A DNA stretch of 64,000 nt. Source: Leifsonia aquatica H1aii (GTDB taxonomy: Bacteria > Actinomycetota > Actinomycetes > Actinomycetales > Microbacteriaceae). The position numbers were made by a program, and so were the translations under genes. Of the stretch, positions 36,522 to 46,020 are shown in pieces (position 1 is the stretch's first letter; the number at the start of each line of letters is the position of its first letter). The stretch covers positions 1 through 64,000 of the forward strand of contig NZ_AYMR01000001.1 in the NCBI RefSeq assembly GCF_000633535.1, in the 5' to 3' direction. The notes below the pieces were generated by a model. That model did not search any database. It was given only the letters and a program-made list of their open reading frames with translations, and was not told where the DNA came from.

Positions 36522-36767
36522 CTACCGCGGGTCCGCCAGGCGCGGGGGCTGGCTGTCGCCCGTGGCGAACGGTCTGGCCCAGTTCTCGGGCAGGTAGTTG
36601 TCGCCGGCGGCCTGGGAGAGGACCTGATTGCCGATGTCCTCCGGGTCATCGAAGAGGACCTGCACGTCATCGTCCTCGAACAGGAGGCCGGCGAGTTCAT
36701 TCCGCCATCCCGGGTCCAGGCGGACCCGGTTGTCGTCGACGACGAGCTGAGCCCGGCCGATCAGTAG
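36522..36767 (-). pseudogene. unidentified acidic protein remnant
   Basis: An 80-codon open frame without a start codon reads LVVDDNRVRLDPGWRNEL, LLFEDDDVQVLFDDPEDIGN and LPENWARPFATGD. Composition is clearly protein-like and acidic. The family is not recognised. A stop lies just upstream in frame, so the 5' part is missing or frameshifted. Confidence 0.4.
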
Positions 36768-36918
36768 CTAAAGCGCGACCTCCTCCAGCGCCGAGGAGGC
36801 CCTCTAGACGAACTGTGACGCCCGCTGCGGCCACGATCAGTTGACGGAGGAAGTGCGGCGTGTAGTGGGCGGCGAAACGGCGCGGAAGGCCACCACTGAC
36901 CGGCTCCCGTTCCCACAC

Positions 36919-37480
36919 TCAGTCCACCCCTAACGCCATGGCTTCGGTGGCACGACCGTGTTCCTTGAATAGTTCCTCGGTCAGCTGCACCGCGGCGACC
37001 CAGAGAGCGCCCTTAAGCAGAGCGAATTGCTTCAACTCCCGTCGACGGGTCAGCTCGTCGAGCTCGCCATACGAAGCAGCCTCCTCGTGGAGTTCCGCCA
37101 GCCGGTCGACATCTGGCACCCCTCCCCTAGCCTTCGCGGCTCGGCCTCGGTCAGCCTGCGTACACCTCCAGCGACGAAGGCTACCGCTCGCCGCCTCAAC
37201 AATTGAGATCGGTGCGTGTCCGAGTCTGCCCCGAGTCTTGTTGACAGTCGGGTTTTGGGGCGGCCAGGCCGCGTCTGCGTCCTTGTCGATCGTCTCAAAC
37301 TCGATGGGCGTGAGTCTTCCGAGGACGCGTTGACGGGGCGTGCGGTTGTACTTCGTCTCGATCCAGATGACCATGGCGAGGCGGATCTCCTCGCGACTAT
37401 CCCAGCGTCGGGTGTTGAGGACGTTCTTCCGGGGGAGACTGAAAAAGCTCTCCATGCTCGCGTTGTCACCGGCCCGTAAA
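36919..37480 (-). pseudogene. IS3-type OrfB tail fused to foreign sequence
   Basis: The first part (ASMESFFSLPRKNVLNTRRW, IWIETKYNRTPRQRVLGRLTP, IEFETI) is the C-terminus of an IS3-family transposase, cut off upstream by a frame break (GLVGSIGR lies in another frame). The same frame runs on past the usual end into ~110 residues with a different character (LAELHEEAASYGELDELTRRRELKQFALLKGALW). The second part could be the tail of a displaced host gene. The open frame is a chance chimera in origin. Confidence 0.6.
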
Positions 37481-37554
37481 ACCTCCCTATGGAGCCGACG
37501 AGGCCGTTTTTGCGCAGCAGGTTCCGAGTGCGTTTCGCGCGGAACTGATCGGAT

Positions 37555-37690
37555 TCAACCGGTCGTTGCAACACCGGCTTGTTGGAGCAACGGTAGCTGC
37601 TCGTTGAACGCGCCGGCGGGAGTCTTCCAGCCGATCGCGTTGCGCATCGCCGTCGTCGCGAGCGACGATTCATCCGGGTGTCGATAAACA
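37555..37690 (-). pseudogene. IS30-type transposase C-terminal remnant
   Basis: The minus strand reads AMRNAIGWKTPAGAFNEQLP then LLQQAGVATTG and TGA, the characteristic end of IS30-family transposases (NxRPRKTLGWxTPAE...VATTG). Only ~40 codons remain. Confidence 0.65.
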
Positions 37691-37739
37691 AAAGGCGAGG
37701 CGCGTCGCAAGGCCGGCCGTCCGGCCGAACATCCAATCT

Positions 37740-40340
37740 CTAGACGAGCAGACTGTCAATGTTCGCGGGCAAGTCTTGGCGCTTAGGTAAGTTGAGTTTA
37801 CGAAGAATTCTGTACATGTGACTTTCCACAGTTCGCACGCTTACGACTAGCCGTGTTGCAATCTCTTGGTTTGTGCAACCTCTTGCAGCCAGTATCGCTA
37901 CTTGTTTCTCTCTTTCAGTAAGAAGCACCGCGTTCGTGCCGAACCGCTCAGAATCAAACACCGCCGCACCGTAGTTTGAACGCAGCTCGGACTCGAGGCG
38001 TCGCGCATTCTCCCCCAGCTCTGCGGCATGATGATCCGATGCGAGTACGGCAGCCTTCTTAAAGGCCGCAAACGCCAACCCGACTCGACCAACCGATTCC
38101 AGTCCTATTCCCGCGCGCATAACGTTCTCGGGGTCATTTGAGAGCTCAGCACAAATGAGCTTGAAATGGGCGCTAGCTACTACAGCTTCGGGAACCACAG
38201 AAAGGCACTCCGTCAGGTATTCGAGCCTCTGCACTGCTGGGTCGATCTCCGCGGCGGCGAGGAGCCCGACAATTCCCGCGAACCGAGCTCCGCGTTCCCA
38301 TAGAGCCAGCGAAGAGTCCCAAAGGCGCGAAGAAGCCTCCTTAGAGTCGCCGTTGAAGGTAAGAAGCTGGACGTCAGCCCATGCGTTCGCCTGGCCCGGA
38401 AGAGGTCCGTCCACCGTCTTCAGACGCGCCACCTCCTCAGCAAGTCTCTCGCTAGTGGAAGTGCGCCCTCTTCTCGCGGCCAGAAGAGCGGACATCGCGA
38501 GGAGGGTTAGTTGTATCCCGGCGGGTATTGGCGCTGGATCCCCGGTGGCAAACACTTTCTCGAAGAGGTCATCCATTATCGAGTAGTCGCCAGAGTGGAT
38601 ACAGCAGACAGCGATCCCTGCCCCGAACGTCCTCAAGCCGTCTATGTCAAGGTAGCCCTGGGCCTCATCGAACCTTTGCAGCAGAAGCTCCATAGCTTCA
38701 GTGTGGCGCCCTTGACCCAGGAGCGAGAAAGCTCTTAGGACTTGCGTCATTTGGGACGTTGGGGGCATTCCGCAGTCAACGATTTCGTCATAAACGCGCT
38801 GCGCGTCGGCGAAGCGCGCCTCCGAAACGAGTATCAAGAGCTGGGTTTCAAGCAGAGCGGACTTTACTACCGAGGGCAAGTCGTCGGTCACCTCAAGCCG
38901 CTCTTCAAAGCCTTGAGGAGTGCCGATGAGGTTCACCAAAATCTCAACTTCCGCAGCATCAAGGAGTCGGGAGTACACGCCTAGATCCAGCTCGCGGCCT
39001 GCGCGAAGCATATCGGCCGATCTTCCGATATCGTTCTCCCCATATGCCAGCCAGCGAGCCTGAAGACAGAAAAAACTCGCAACCTCTGAAGGTTCGGCCT
39101 TGTGGATGGTCGTATTGGCAAATACTCTCTTTATCGTCGCAGCAATCTCAGGTGTGTAGGTTTGAATGAGAGCCTGAACATACCTGACCGCAACCGCAGG
39201 AGCCGGGGACGCTTCCCACTCGCTTCCAGCGAGAATTCTTCGAGTTCGCGCTCGTTCATGCAGCACGCGCACGAACATCGCCTCACGCTCTGGGGGAAGG
39301 ACCTTACGCAACCCGGAGTTCGATACGGCAACTGAGAACGAGTCGACAGTACCAACGCGTTCGAGGATGAGTTCAGTTAAGCGAACCCTGCGGGCGGAGT
39401 ACGGCTCATGTCGAAAAAACTCTACAAGGAGAGGCGGAACTACTGTCACTAGCTCGTCTGGAGCACCGGGTATAAACGCAATGAGGGAACGTTCCTCCAG
39501 AATCTCTAGGGTGCTCCAATCAACCAGTTTACGGACCGTGTCTACGCCGGCCACTCCTACAATGGCGATGATTTCCAACGCGTCTCTAGCCTCAGGACTG
39601 AGGTCCTCCAGATATCCCTCGAGTACTGTCCGGAGACCTGTGCTCCAGAGATCCCCGGAGGCGACCCACTGTTGCCGATCGGTGCGGTATGCGAGAGAAC
39701 CCTCGCGCTTAGTTGCATCCACCAAGCTCAACGCCAATCCAACGTTTCCACCAGACTTGGCGAATATTCTGCTCGCTGTGCTCACCTCAACGGGACCCTC
39801 AAGATAGCTGATCAGCACCTGCTCCATGTCATCGAAGCGCAATGGAGTCATCGCAATCAAGTAAGAACGATCAAGGGTCGACGCTTGCATGCCTGTTGGG
39901 GTATGCCTGGCGCGGAGTCCGTGTAGCCGGGATAGAACGATCGGCACGCCCGAGCCCCGCCGCACTGACTCGACCAATCCCCATGATGCCTCGTCGAGGT
40001 CGTGCCAGTCATCCACGAAGAGAACCGAGGAGTCAAACATTACCGCAGAACGAAGTGTTTCTGCTGTCTCGTTAAGACTTGTCCCCGGTCTTGCGGCAGC
40101 TGCGCCAATGCCAGAAAGATGCAACGCAGCAAGCGGGTATTGGCGCAGGGATGCAACGCCGCGTATGGATGTCACTGACCAGTCAAGCTCTTCCATACGT
40201 TTCTTGAGGGCTTGGAGAAATGTTGTTCTCCCGCTCCCCCGTCCGCCGACAACGTCCACGCTGATGCCAGCTTGTAGTAACTCGACTGCCCGCCCAAGGC
40301 TGTGCTCTCTGCCGGTTACCATCGGGGCCCGCTTTCTCAT
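37740..40340 (-). CDS. LuxR-type STAND regulator, Arg-P-loop (paralogue 2)
   Basis: 866 residues, co-linear with the paralogue at 30655-33249. The P-loop reads GGRGSGRT (residues 32-39) with Arg38 in place of Lys, the same substitution at the same position. Walker B is VLFVDDWHDLD; the RLHGLRARHTPTG and IFAKSGGNVGLALSLVD stretches match the paralogue closely. The C-terminal LuxR HTH is LTEREKQVAILAARGCTNQE with [17 protein letters not shown]. Its DNA is visibly less GC-rich than the flanking genes, suggesting separate acquisition. It is bracketed by IS30/IS3 debris. The RCC1 surface-protein gene lies 1.1 kb away and is a candidate target. Confidence 0.88.
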   Translation of the reverse strand: MRKRAPMVTGREHSLGRAVELLQAGISVDVVGGRGSGRTTFLQALKKRMEELDWSVTSIRGVASLRQYPLAALHLSGIGAAAARPGTSLNETAETLRSAVMFDSSVLFVDDWHDLDEASWGLVESVRRGSGVPIVLSRLHGLRARHTPTGMQASTLDRSYLIAMTPLRFDDMEQVLISYLEGPVEVSTASRIFAKSGGNVGLALSLVDATKREGSLAYRTDRQQWVASGDLWSTGLRTVLEGYLEDLSPEARDALEIIAIVGVAGVDTVRKLVDWSTLEILEERSLIAFIPGAPDELVTVVPPLLVEFFRHEPYSARRVRLTELILERVGTVDSFSVAVSNSGLRKVLPPEREAMFVRVLHERARTRRILAGSEWEASPAPAVAVRYVQALIQTYTPEIAATIKRVFANTTIHKAEPSEVASFFCLQARWLAYGENDIGRSADMLRAGRELDLGVYSRLLDAAEVEILVNLIGTPQGFEERLEVTDDLPSVVKSALLETQLLILVSEARFADAQRVYDEIVDCGMPPTSQMTQVLRAFSLLGQGRHTEAMELLLQRFDEAQGYLDIDGLRTFGAGIAVCCIHSGDYSIMDDLFEKVFATGDPAPIPAGIQLTLLAMSALLAARRGRTSTSERLAEEVARLKTVDGPLPGQANAWADVQLLTFNGDSKEASSRLWDSSLALWERGARFAGIVGLLAAAEIDPAVQRLEYLTECLSVVPEAVVASAHFKLICAELSNDPENVMRAGIGLESVGRVGLAFAAFKKAAVLASDHHAAELGENARRLESELRSNYGAAVFDSERFGTNAVLLTEREKQVAILAARGCTNQEIATRLVVSVRTVESHMYRILRKLNLPKRQDLPANIDSLLV

Positions 40341-40373
40341 ACTCCTGGCTCCAGCCTAAGAGACGAGGGCCAA

Positions 40374-40583
40374 ATGCGGTTCACCCGTGAAGAAATAGAT
40401 CGGGAGACAGGGCTCCCAGAAGCGGGTCGCGACGAGACAGATGAACAGAACATCTTGGCACAATCAGCTCTGGGGGTTGACCGAAGCGAGACAGAAACAC
40501 TCACGAATTCGGGTCTCCTCTTCTATCTCTTTGCTGCCCATGCGGACTCGCGCCTCTATCGCCGCGCATCACTGTCGACCTAA
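40374..40583 (+). CDS. small hypothetical reading frame
   Basis: 69 codons from an ATG with GAGGG upstream, divergent from the LuxR-type gene. Acidic N-terminus (FTREEIDRETGLPEAGRDET) and a short hydrophobic part. No family recognised; coding status is uncertain. Confidence 0.25.
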   Translation: MRFTREEIDRETGLPEAGRDETDEQNILAQSALGVDRSETETLTNSGLLFYLFAAHADSRLYRRASLST

Positions 40584-40827
40584 CAAGCCGGTCTTGTCCA
40601 GACCTGTCGACCTCGACAGCGTCGATCATAGAAGCTCGGCGTCAACGCCCACGAAGGGCATCTGCATGTTGCGTAAGGAGAGGGCAGCGTTTGTGTGGTT
40701 GAACCAAGGGTTAAGTGAGCTGAAGAACATCAGTAAGTAGCCTCAGAGCTAACCGTCCATGGTTGCTGAGTCTGAATCGGCCTGGCTTTTGCTCCGTTCT
40801 TCAAACAAGGAAGGAAATCGAGGCTTC

Positions 40828-41292
40828 ACGGCGCGCGCATTGTCGGGTGGAACGTCGCGTCAACGCTACGGTCCCAATGCAGGCCCTCGACATGGCCGCG
40901 TGGAACGTCGGCGGGCGCCTCGACGGGCTAATCCACCATGCGGACCACAGGCCGAACGACACCGCGATGGTCTACACCGAGCCGATCGTCGAACTCGGCG
41001 CAGCCCCTTCCACGGGAACCGTCGGCGAAAGCTTCGATAACGCGATGGCAGAGGCCGTGATCAACCTCTACAAGACCGAACTGATCCGACGGCGAGGCGC
41101 CTGGCTGACCGTCGAGCAGGTCGAGCCCGCCAGACTCGAATGGGTGTGGTGATGGAACAACCAACGGCTCCACAGCGAGCTCGACATGCGCACCCCTACC
41201 AGGGCCGAGGACGCGTAAGACGCTGACCAAGAATCAGCCAACCCAGCACCCGTGGGACAAGCCTCCCGATAGGAACGAAAGACAGGCCGATT
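40828..41292 (+). pseudogene. IS3-type OrfB remnant with Trp-to-stop change
   Basis: A 5'-truncated OrfB reads IVGWNVASTL, shifts frame, then VPMQALDMAAWNVGGRLDGL, HHADH, DNAMAEAVINLYKTELIRR and LEWVW. It then meets TGA where the family has a Trp (WVWWWN), and continues in frame WNNQRLHSELDMRTP. The right terminal sequence GAACGAAAGACAGGCCGATTC follows at about 41271-41291 (its first 20 bases are enough to match the other IS3 ends). Inactive. Confidence 0.75.
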
Positions 41293-41470
41293 CAAGCCGA
41301 TTCAGTGCGCGTCTATCTCCCAGGGGACAGACGCGCACTCACAAACCCCAGACAAAAGGTACTGCGTTGGTTGTTGGAACGATCCTTGGAATCTAAGGGC
41401 AACGGCTTCGAGGGGCACAACTGCGGCCTGGTCGGTCACGCTCAACGACCCGCAGGCAGTCCCCCTTGTC

Positions 41471-43702
41471 CTAGTGGTTCTGACGCCTCTTCAGAACACG
41501 GTTCGTCACCACGAGACCGCCACCCAAAACCAGAGCAGCAAGACTCAGGCCAAGCAAACCCTGCTCGGAACCACCACCAGTCAGCGCGAGGCTGCCATCG
41601 GTTTTCGTGCCCCCGGGCGTGCCCGGCTTCGGCGTCCCGCCGCCACCCTCTTGCGTCACCGCGAGCTTCGCAGCCTCACTGGTCGCACTGCCCGCACTAT
41701 TGGACGCCGTCGCCCGGTACAGGAAACCATCGTTGGCTTCACTTCCCGCGACAGTCAGCGTCAGGCCGCCGTTCGAGAGCTTCGCAGTAGGGTCAGCGCT
41801 CACCGCTTGCCAGGTCTTTCCACCGTCACGAGATAGCTGCCACTTTACCGTCGGTTCGGGAGTACCAGTCACTTCGACAGAGAACTCTGCCACGGCCCCG
41901 TCCTTGACGGCCTGATCCTTCGGATTCGTGATCTTCGGAGCAACCGGGATCGGCGGCGTCTTGCTAACAGTCAACCTTGCTGCGGCGCTGGTCGCACTGC
42001 CAGCACTATTGGACGCCGTCGCCCGGTACAAGAAGCCACCGTTAGCTTCACTTCCCTTGACGGTGACCGTCAGTCCGTCACTCGAGACCGTCGCATCAGG
42101 GTCCACGGTGACCGCTTCCCAAGTCGCCCCGCTATCCCGGGAAACCTGCCACACAACTGCGGGCGCCGGAGTACCCGTCACACTGACCTCGAACGACGCG
42201 TTCGCACCATCAACCACAGTCTGATCCGAAGGATCAGTAACCGTCGGCGCAACAGCGACGGGCTCAAAAGTAAAGCCATCGGTGTACGTGATCGGGGCTT
42301 GCGCGACACCGTTCCATGTCCACGACACCACCACATCAACAGCACCTGCCCCGTGAGCAGGAGTAGTCACCGACCACGTCCTATCCGGGTTCTGCACCAG
42401 CCCGGTCCCCACCGTGCCACCAAACGCCACCGACGTAACCGTCACCGAATTCGTCACCACGACCGGGACACTACTATTCGTGTTGGTACCTATACCTAAC
42501 TGGCCATAGTTGTTGAGCCCCCACGCGTAGGCCTTCCCATCCGAGCCCAGCGCCAATGAATGGGTGGAGCCTGCATCGATATTGGTGAACGTGACTCCCG
42601 GAGGCATCGTCACCGCGACAGGGACACTGCTATTCGTGGTGGTTCCGTTACCCAGCTGGCCGTTAGCGTTGAGCCCCCACGCGTAGGCCTTCCCATCCGA
42701 GCCCAGTGCCAACGAATAGTAGTCGCCTGCGTGGATGCTGGTGAACGTGGCCTCTGCGGGCATCGTCACCGCGACAGGCACACTGCTATTCGTGGTGGTT
42801 CCGTTACCCAACCGGCCGTAGGCGTTGTACCCCCACGCGTAGGCATTCCCGTCCGTATCCAGCGCCAACGTATGGGAACCGCCTGCGCTGATGCTGGTGA
42901 ACGTGGGCCCTGCAGGCATCGCCACCGCCAACGGGACACTGCTATTGGTGGTGGTGCCGTTACCCAATTGGCCGTTAGCGTTGTACCCCCACGCGTAGGC
43001 CTTGCCGTCCGAACCCAGCGCCACCGAGTAGGAAAAGCCTAGGTTGACGCTGGTGAACGTGACCCCTACGGGCATCGTCACCGGCACCGGAATAGTGCTA
43101 TTCGTGGTAGTGCCGATACCTAACTGGCCATAGTTGTTGGCCCCCCACGCGTAGGTCTTCCCATCTGACCCCAAAGCCAACGAATGAGAGCCGCCAGCAG
43201 CTAGGTTGACGCTGGTGAACGTCACCCCCGCGGGCAGCGTCACCGCCACCGGGACACTGCTACTGGTAATAGTACCGTTACCCAACTGGCCATAGTTGTT
43301 GTACCCCCACGCGTAGGCCTTCCCATCCGACCCCAAAGCCGTGGAATACAAACTACCTGCCTTGACGCTGGTGAACGTCACTCCCGGAGGCATCGTAACC
43401 GCCAGCGGGACACTGCTACTCGTAGTAGTACCGTTACCCAACTGGCCATAGTTGTTGTACCCCCACGCGTAGGCCTTCCCATCCGACCCCAACGCCAACG
43501 AATGGGAGCTGCTGGCGCTCACCGCCGTGAACTTCGCTCCTCCTGTGGGGTCGGGGAGGGTTACCTGAGTGCCGCCAGCAGCGGATCCTGTCCCGGGATC
43601 AATTCCAGTCGCCGCGGACGCACCCACCCCGGAACCCAAAGCAACCAGAACCGCGAGCACCGCGCCGACACCCCAACGCCACCCATGCACGCGATCCCGC
43701 AT
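41471..43702 (-). CDS. LAxTG-anchored RCC1-propeller/Ig-like surface protein
   Basis: 743 residues from the ATG at 43702 (GGAGAG six bases before it; ten extra codons are open upstream). Signal peptide 1-~32. Seven RCC1 repeats of ~51 residues follow (core LALGSDGKAYAWGYNNYGQL), enough for a closed seven-bladed propeller. They sit between two halves of an IPT/TIG-like domain: GTGSAAGGTQVTL before, and TSVAFGGTVGTGLVQNPDRT with the YTDGFTFEP end after. Two Ig-like domains come next (each with FLYRATASNSAGSATS). The sorting signal is LALTGGGSEQG, then a hydrophobic helix and KRRQNH. An adhesion or ligand-binding role at the wall is inferred. The repeats are near-identical at DNA level, so copy number may vary. 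Confidence 0.9.
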   Translation of the reverse strand: MRDRVHGWRWGVGAVLAVLVALGSGVGASAATGIDPGTGSAAGGTQVTLPDPTGGAKFTAVSASSSHSLALGSDGKAYAWGYNNYGQLGNGTTTSSSVPLAVTMPPGVTFTSVKAGSLYSTALGSDGKAYAWGYNNYGQLGNGTITSSSVPVAVTLPAGVTFTSVNLAAGGSHSLALGSDGKTYAWGANNYGQLGIGTTTNSTIPVPVTMPVGVTFTSVNLGFSYSVALGSDGKAYAWGYNANGQLGNGTTTNSSVPLAVAMPAGPTFTSISAGGSHTLALDTDGNAYAWGYNAYGRLGNGTTTNSSVPVAVTMPAEATFTSIHAGDYYSLALGSDGKAYAWGLNANGQLGNGTTTNSSVPVAVTMPPGVTFTNIDAGSTHSLALGSDGKAYAWGLNNYGQLGIGTNTNSSVPVVVTNSVTVTSVAFGGTVGTGLVQNPDRTWSVTTPAHGAGAVDVVVSWTWNGVAQAPITYTDGFTFEPVAVAPTVTDPSDQTVVDGANASFEVSVTGTPAPAVVWQVSRDSGATWEAVTVDPDATVSSDGLTVTVKGSEANGGFLYRATASNSAGSATSAAARLTVSKTPPIPVAPKITNPKDQAVKDGAVAEFSVEVTGTPEPTVKWQLSRDGGKTWQAVSADPTAKLSNGGLTLTVAGSEANDGFLYRATASNSAGSATSEAAKLAVTQEGGGGTPKPGTPGGTKTDGSLALTGGGSEQGLLGLSLAALVLGGGLVVTNRVLKRRQNH

Positions 43703-44058
43703 CCGTTCTCTCCGAAACAGAAACACCCTCACCGCACCTCACATCAAGATCGAATGAAAACACAAGCACGATAGAACAGGGCGCACAGCGCCCAAGGAGC
43801 CTGACCAACACTAAGTACCAACCCGACCGAGAATTCAGTAGCTTGTCGACAGAAACACCGAACCGCGACGCCCCACTAGGTACTGCGAGGTCGAGGCTGC
43901 CCGCCGGTGGGCGCCGAACCGGCGCGATTCAGGACCCGACATCCATCCACGAACCAGCAGCCAGCCCTCGACTGCGCCCGGAACCGCAAAGGGCTTGTCA
44001 GCGCTCGTCAGGAATTGAGCACTTTGGCTCGTGAGGATTTGAGCACTTCGTTGTGTGG

Positions 44059-44841
44059 TTAGTCTGCCGCGTTTCCGGCGCCGACGGAGGGTAGTGTCTC
44101 CATCTCGGTGTTCCGGAGTCGATAGGAGGAGCCCTTCAGGGTGACGACCTCGGCGTGGTGGACGATGCGGTCGATCATGGCTGCGGCGACGACTTGGTCG
44201 GAGAAGACGTCGCCCCAGCGGGCGAAGGGCATGTTGCTGGTCAGGATCAGCGATGCGTGCTCGTAACGGGATGAGACGAGCTGGAAGAAGAGGTTCGCGG
44301 CGTCCTGCTCAATCGGGATGTAGCCGACCTCGTCGACGATGATCAGCCCGTAACGGCGCAGCTTGGCAAGCTCGGCGCCGAGCTTGCCGACTGCGTGGGC
44401 GGCTTGCAGGCGGGTGACCCATTCGGTTGCCGTGCCGAAGAGGACGCGGTGGCCGAGGTGGGCGGCCTGATTCCGAGCGCGATCGCCGGGTGTGTCTTCC
44501 CGGTCCCGGGGGACCGATCAACACGACGTTTTCTGGCCGCCTGCGAGGAAGGCCCTGCCGACCAGGTGCAGGATGGTGTCGCGTTTGAGCGCGGGCTGGT
44601 GGTCGAACACGTAGTCCTCGATCGTTTTGCGGGCGGGGAACCCGACCGCCCGGATCCGCAGCTCTTAACCAGAGGAGTCCCGGGCGGAGACCTCCCGGTC
44701 CAGGACGGCAGCTAGCTATTCTTCGTAGGACCAACCGGCATCGCGGGCCTGCTCGGCCAGCCGGGCGGCGTGTTCCTGGATGCGCGGCGCTTTCAGCGCT
44801 CGGGCGAGGTGATCGATCTGCTTGATCGCGGCGGCAGTCAT
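44059..44841 (-). pseudogene. istB: istB, transposition helper ATPase, broken
   Basis: The frame begins MTAAAIKQIDHLARALKAPR and reads GWSYEE, then TAG where Tyr or similar is expected, then LAAVLDREVSARDSSG. Further frameshifts lie around the Walker A segment, so no intact GPPGTGKTH remains. The second half (LFGTATEWVTRLQAAHAVGK, LIIVDEVGYIP, SSRYEHASLILTSNMPFARW, VVTLKGSSYRLRN) is recognisable. In active IS21 elements IstB is the AAA+ target-selection partner of IstA. Confidence 0.82.
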
Positions 44842-44855
44842 GCGGTGTGCTCTTC

Positions 44856-45846
44856 CTAGTCGAGGGTGATGCCGAAGAAGGCGTCGTAGTCGGCCAGATC
44901 CCGCAGGATCCCGCCGTCGTCGATGGTGTTGGGTCGCGGCTGCTGGAACGCGGACCGCAGCCGGCCGGCGCTGGTGACGTGTCCGGGTTGTGATCCGTCC
45001 GGCGCGTCCCCAGCTGCGAGGATGGTCGGTGACCAGCCGGCCGGCGAGGCGGGCTTGGACCCGTTCGAGGTCGGCGCTGACATCGACCATCCGGTCGATC
45101 GCGGCCGGGTCGACGGAGTAGTCGTTGCCGAGGACGGCCGTGTAATAGTCCCGGCGGACGCGGTTGCGGAACCCGGCCTGCGGATCGAAGGGTTTAAGCT
45201 GAACGAGCCGGGTCGCCAGAGTGCCACAGAACCCGTTGACGCCCTCCGCGAGATGGTTGCTGCGTCCGATGCCAGCCTCGTTATCCCAGATCAACCGCCT
45301 GGGAACGGCGCCTAGCTGCCCAATCAGCAGCCACCACATGCCCGCCAGCAGGTCCGGTGTCTTCCGGGTGGGCAGCATCCGGGCGGTGATGAACCGTGGA
45401 TACGAGGCGACCATCACCAACACCGGGAACGGCGCCCACTGCCCGGTCCCGGTCGGAATCCGCGCCGGCGGGAACCAGAGATCGCATTGGGCCTGATCGC
45501 CCGGGGAATAGTCCAACCGGTCCGCGGGGTCCTTCGGCGAATACTCCGGTCGCAGCAGCGCGACCCGTTTCCGGAACCACGACCGCGACCCTGCCCAGCC
45601 GACCCGCTCCGCGATCACCGTCGCCGGCATCGTCGGGAACTCGGCCAGCAGCACCCGAACCCTCGGCTCGAGCTCATCGAACGCCGACGGTCTCGGCGGC
45701 TGCCGATAGGTCGGCGGCTCCGGCGATGCCAACGCACTCGCCACAGTGTTCCGCGACAGCCCTAGCTGGCTGGCGATCTGCGCCTTCGGCACTCCCTCCG
45801 CCAAGTGCAGCCGCCGAATCAAGGCCCAATGCTCCAAGGTGATCAC
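44856..45846 (-). pseudogene. istA: istA, IS21 transposase, internally deleted
   Basis: The start MITLEHWALIRRLHLAEGVP, the HTH (KAQIASQLGLSRNTVASAL) and part of the DDE domain (YSPGDQAQCDLWFPP, FITARMLPTRKT, RRLIWDNEAGIG) are intact. The sequence jumps from LVQLKPFD to PQAGFRNRV, removing roughly 70 residues including the catalytic Glu region. A frameshift follows RLVTDHP, after which the correct frame resumes (LRSAFQQPRP, LADYDAFFGITLD) to TAG at 44856. The deletion endpoints share the dipeptide DP, suggesting short-repeat recombination. Confidence 0.8.
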
Positions 45847-45971
45847 CCGTCCAATCTGGATCAGGTGCTCAATTCCTCACGAGCGTTTCTGCTCAATTCC
45901 TAACGAGCGCCGACAGGGCTACGAGGACCGGTTCGATTCAGACCCTCAAGATCCGCCCGCGTCTGATGGTA

Positions 45972-46016
45972 GGTACGTTGACCGAGCCGGATACATTCCA
46001 GCCCGGTCAACGTACC
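45972..46016. terminator. 13-bp perfect hairpin behind the lectin-like gene
   Basis: GGTACGTTGACCG (45972-45984) and CGGTCAACGTACC (46004-46016) pair perfectly around 19 bases. The stem begins five bases after the stop of the minus-strand gene at 46021. There is no U-run. Terminator function is inferred from position. Confidence 0.65.
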
Positions 46017-46020
46017 AGCG

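Larger units (their letters stand above)
43996..45915. mobile_element. IS21-family element with 5-bp target duplication
   Basis: The left end TGTCAGCGCTCGTCAGGAAT and the right end (inverted: TGTCGGCGCTCGTTAGGAAT) match over ~48 bp. Each contains two copies of the GCTCGT[CTG]AGGAATTGAGCA unit typical of IS21 multiple terminal repeats. GGGCT flanks both sides directly (43991-43995 and 45916-45920). istA and istB inside are both broken. It sits between two surface-protein genes and does not visibly interrupt either. Confidence 0.9.

Noticed and set aside
42560-43042. Possible tandem-repeat protein on the plus strand opposite the RCC1 gene
   Set aside because: The repetition is inherited from the RCC1 repeats; the plus frame has no start signal and no family similarity.
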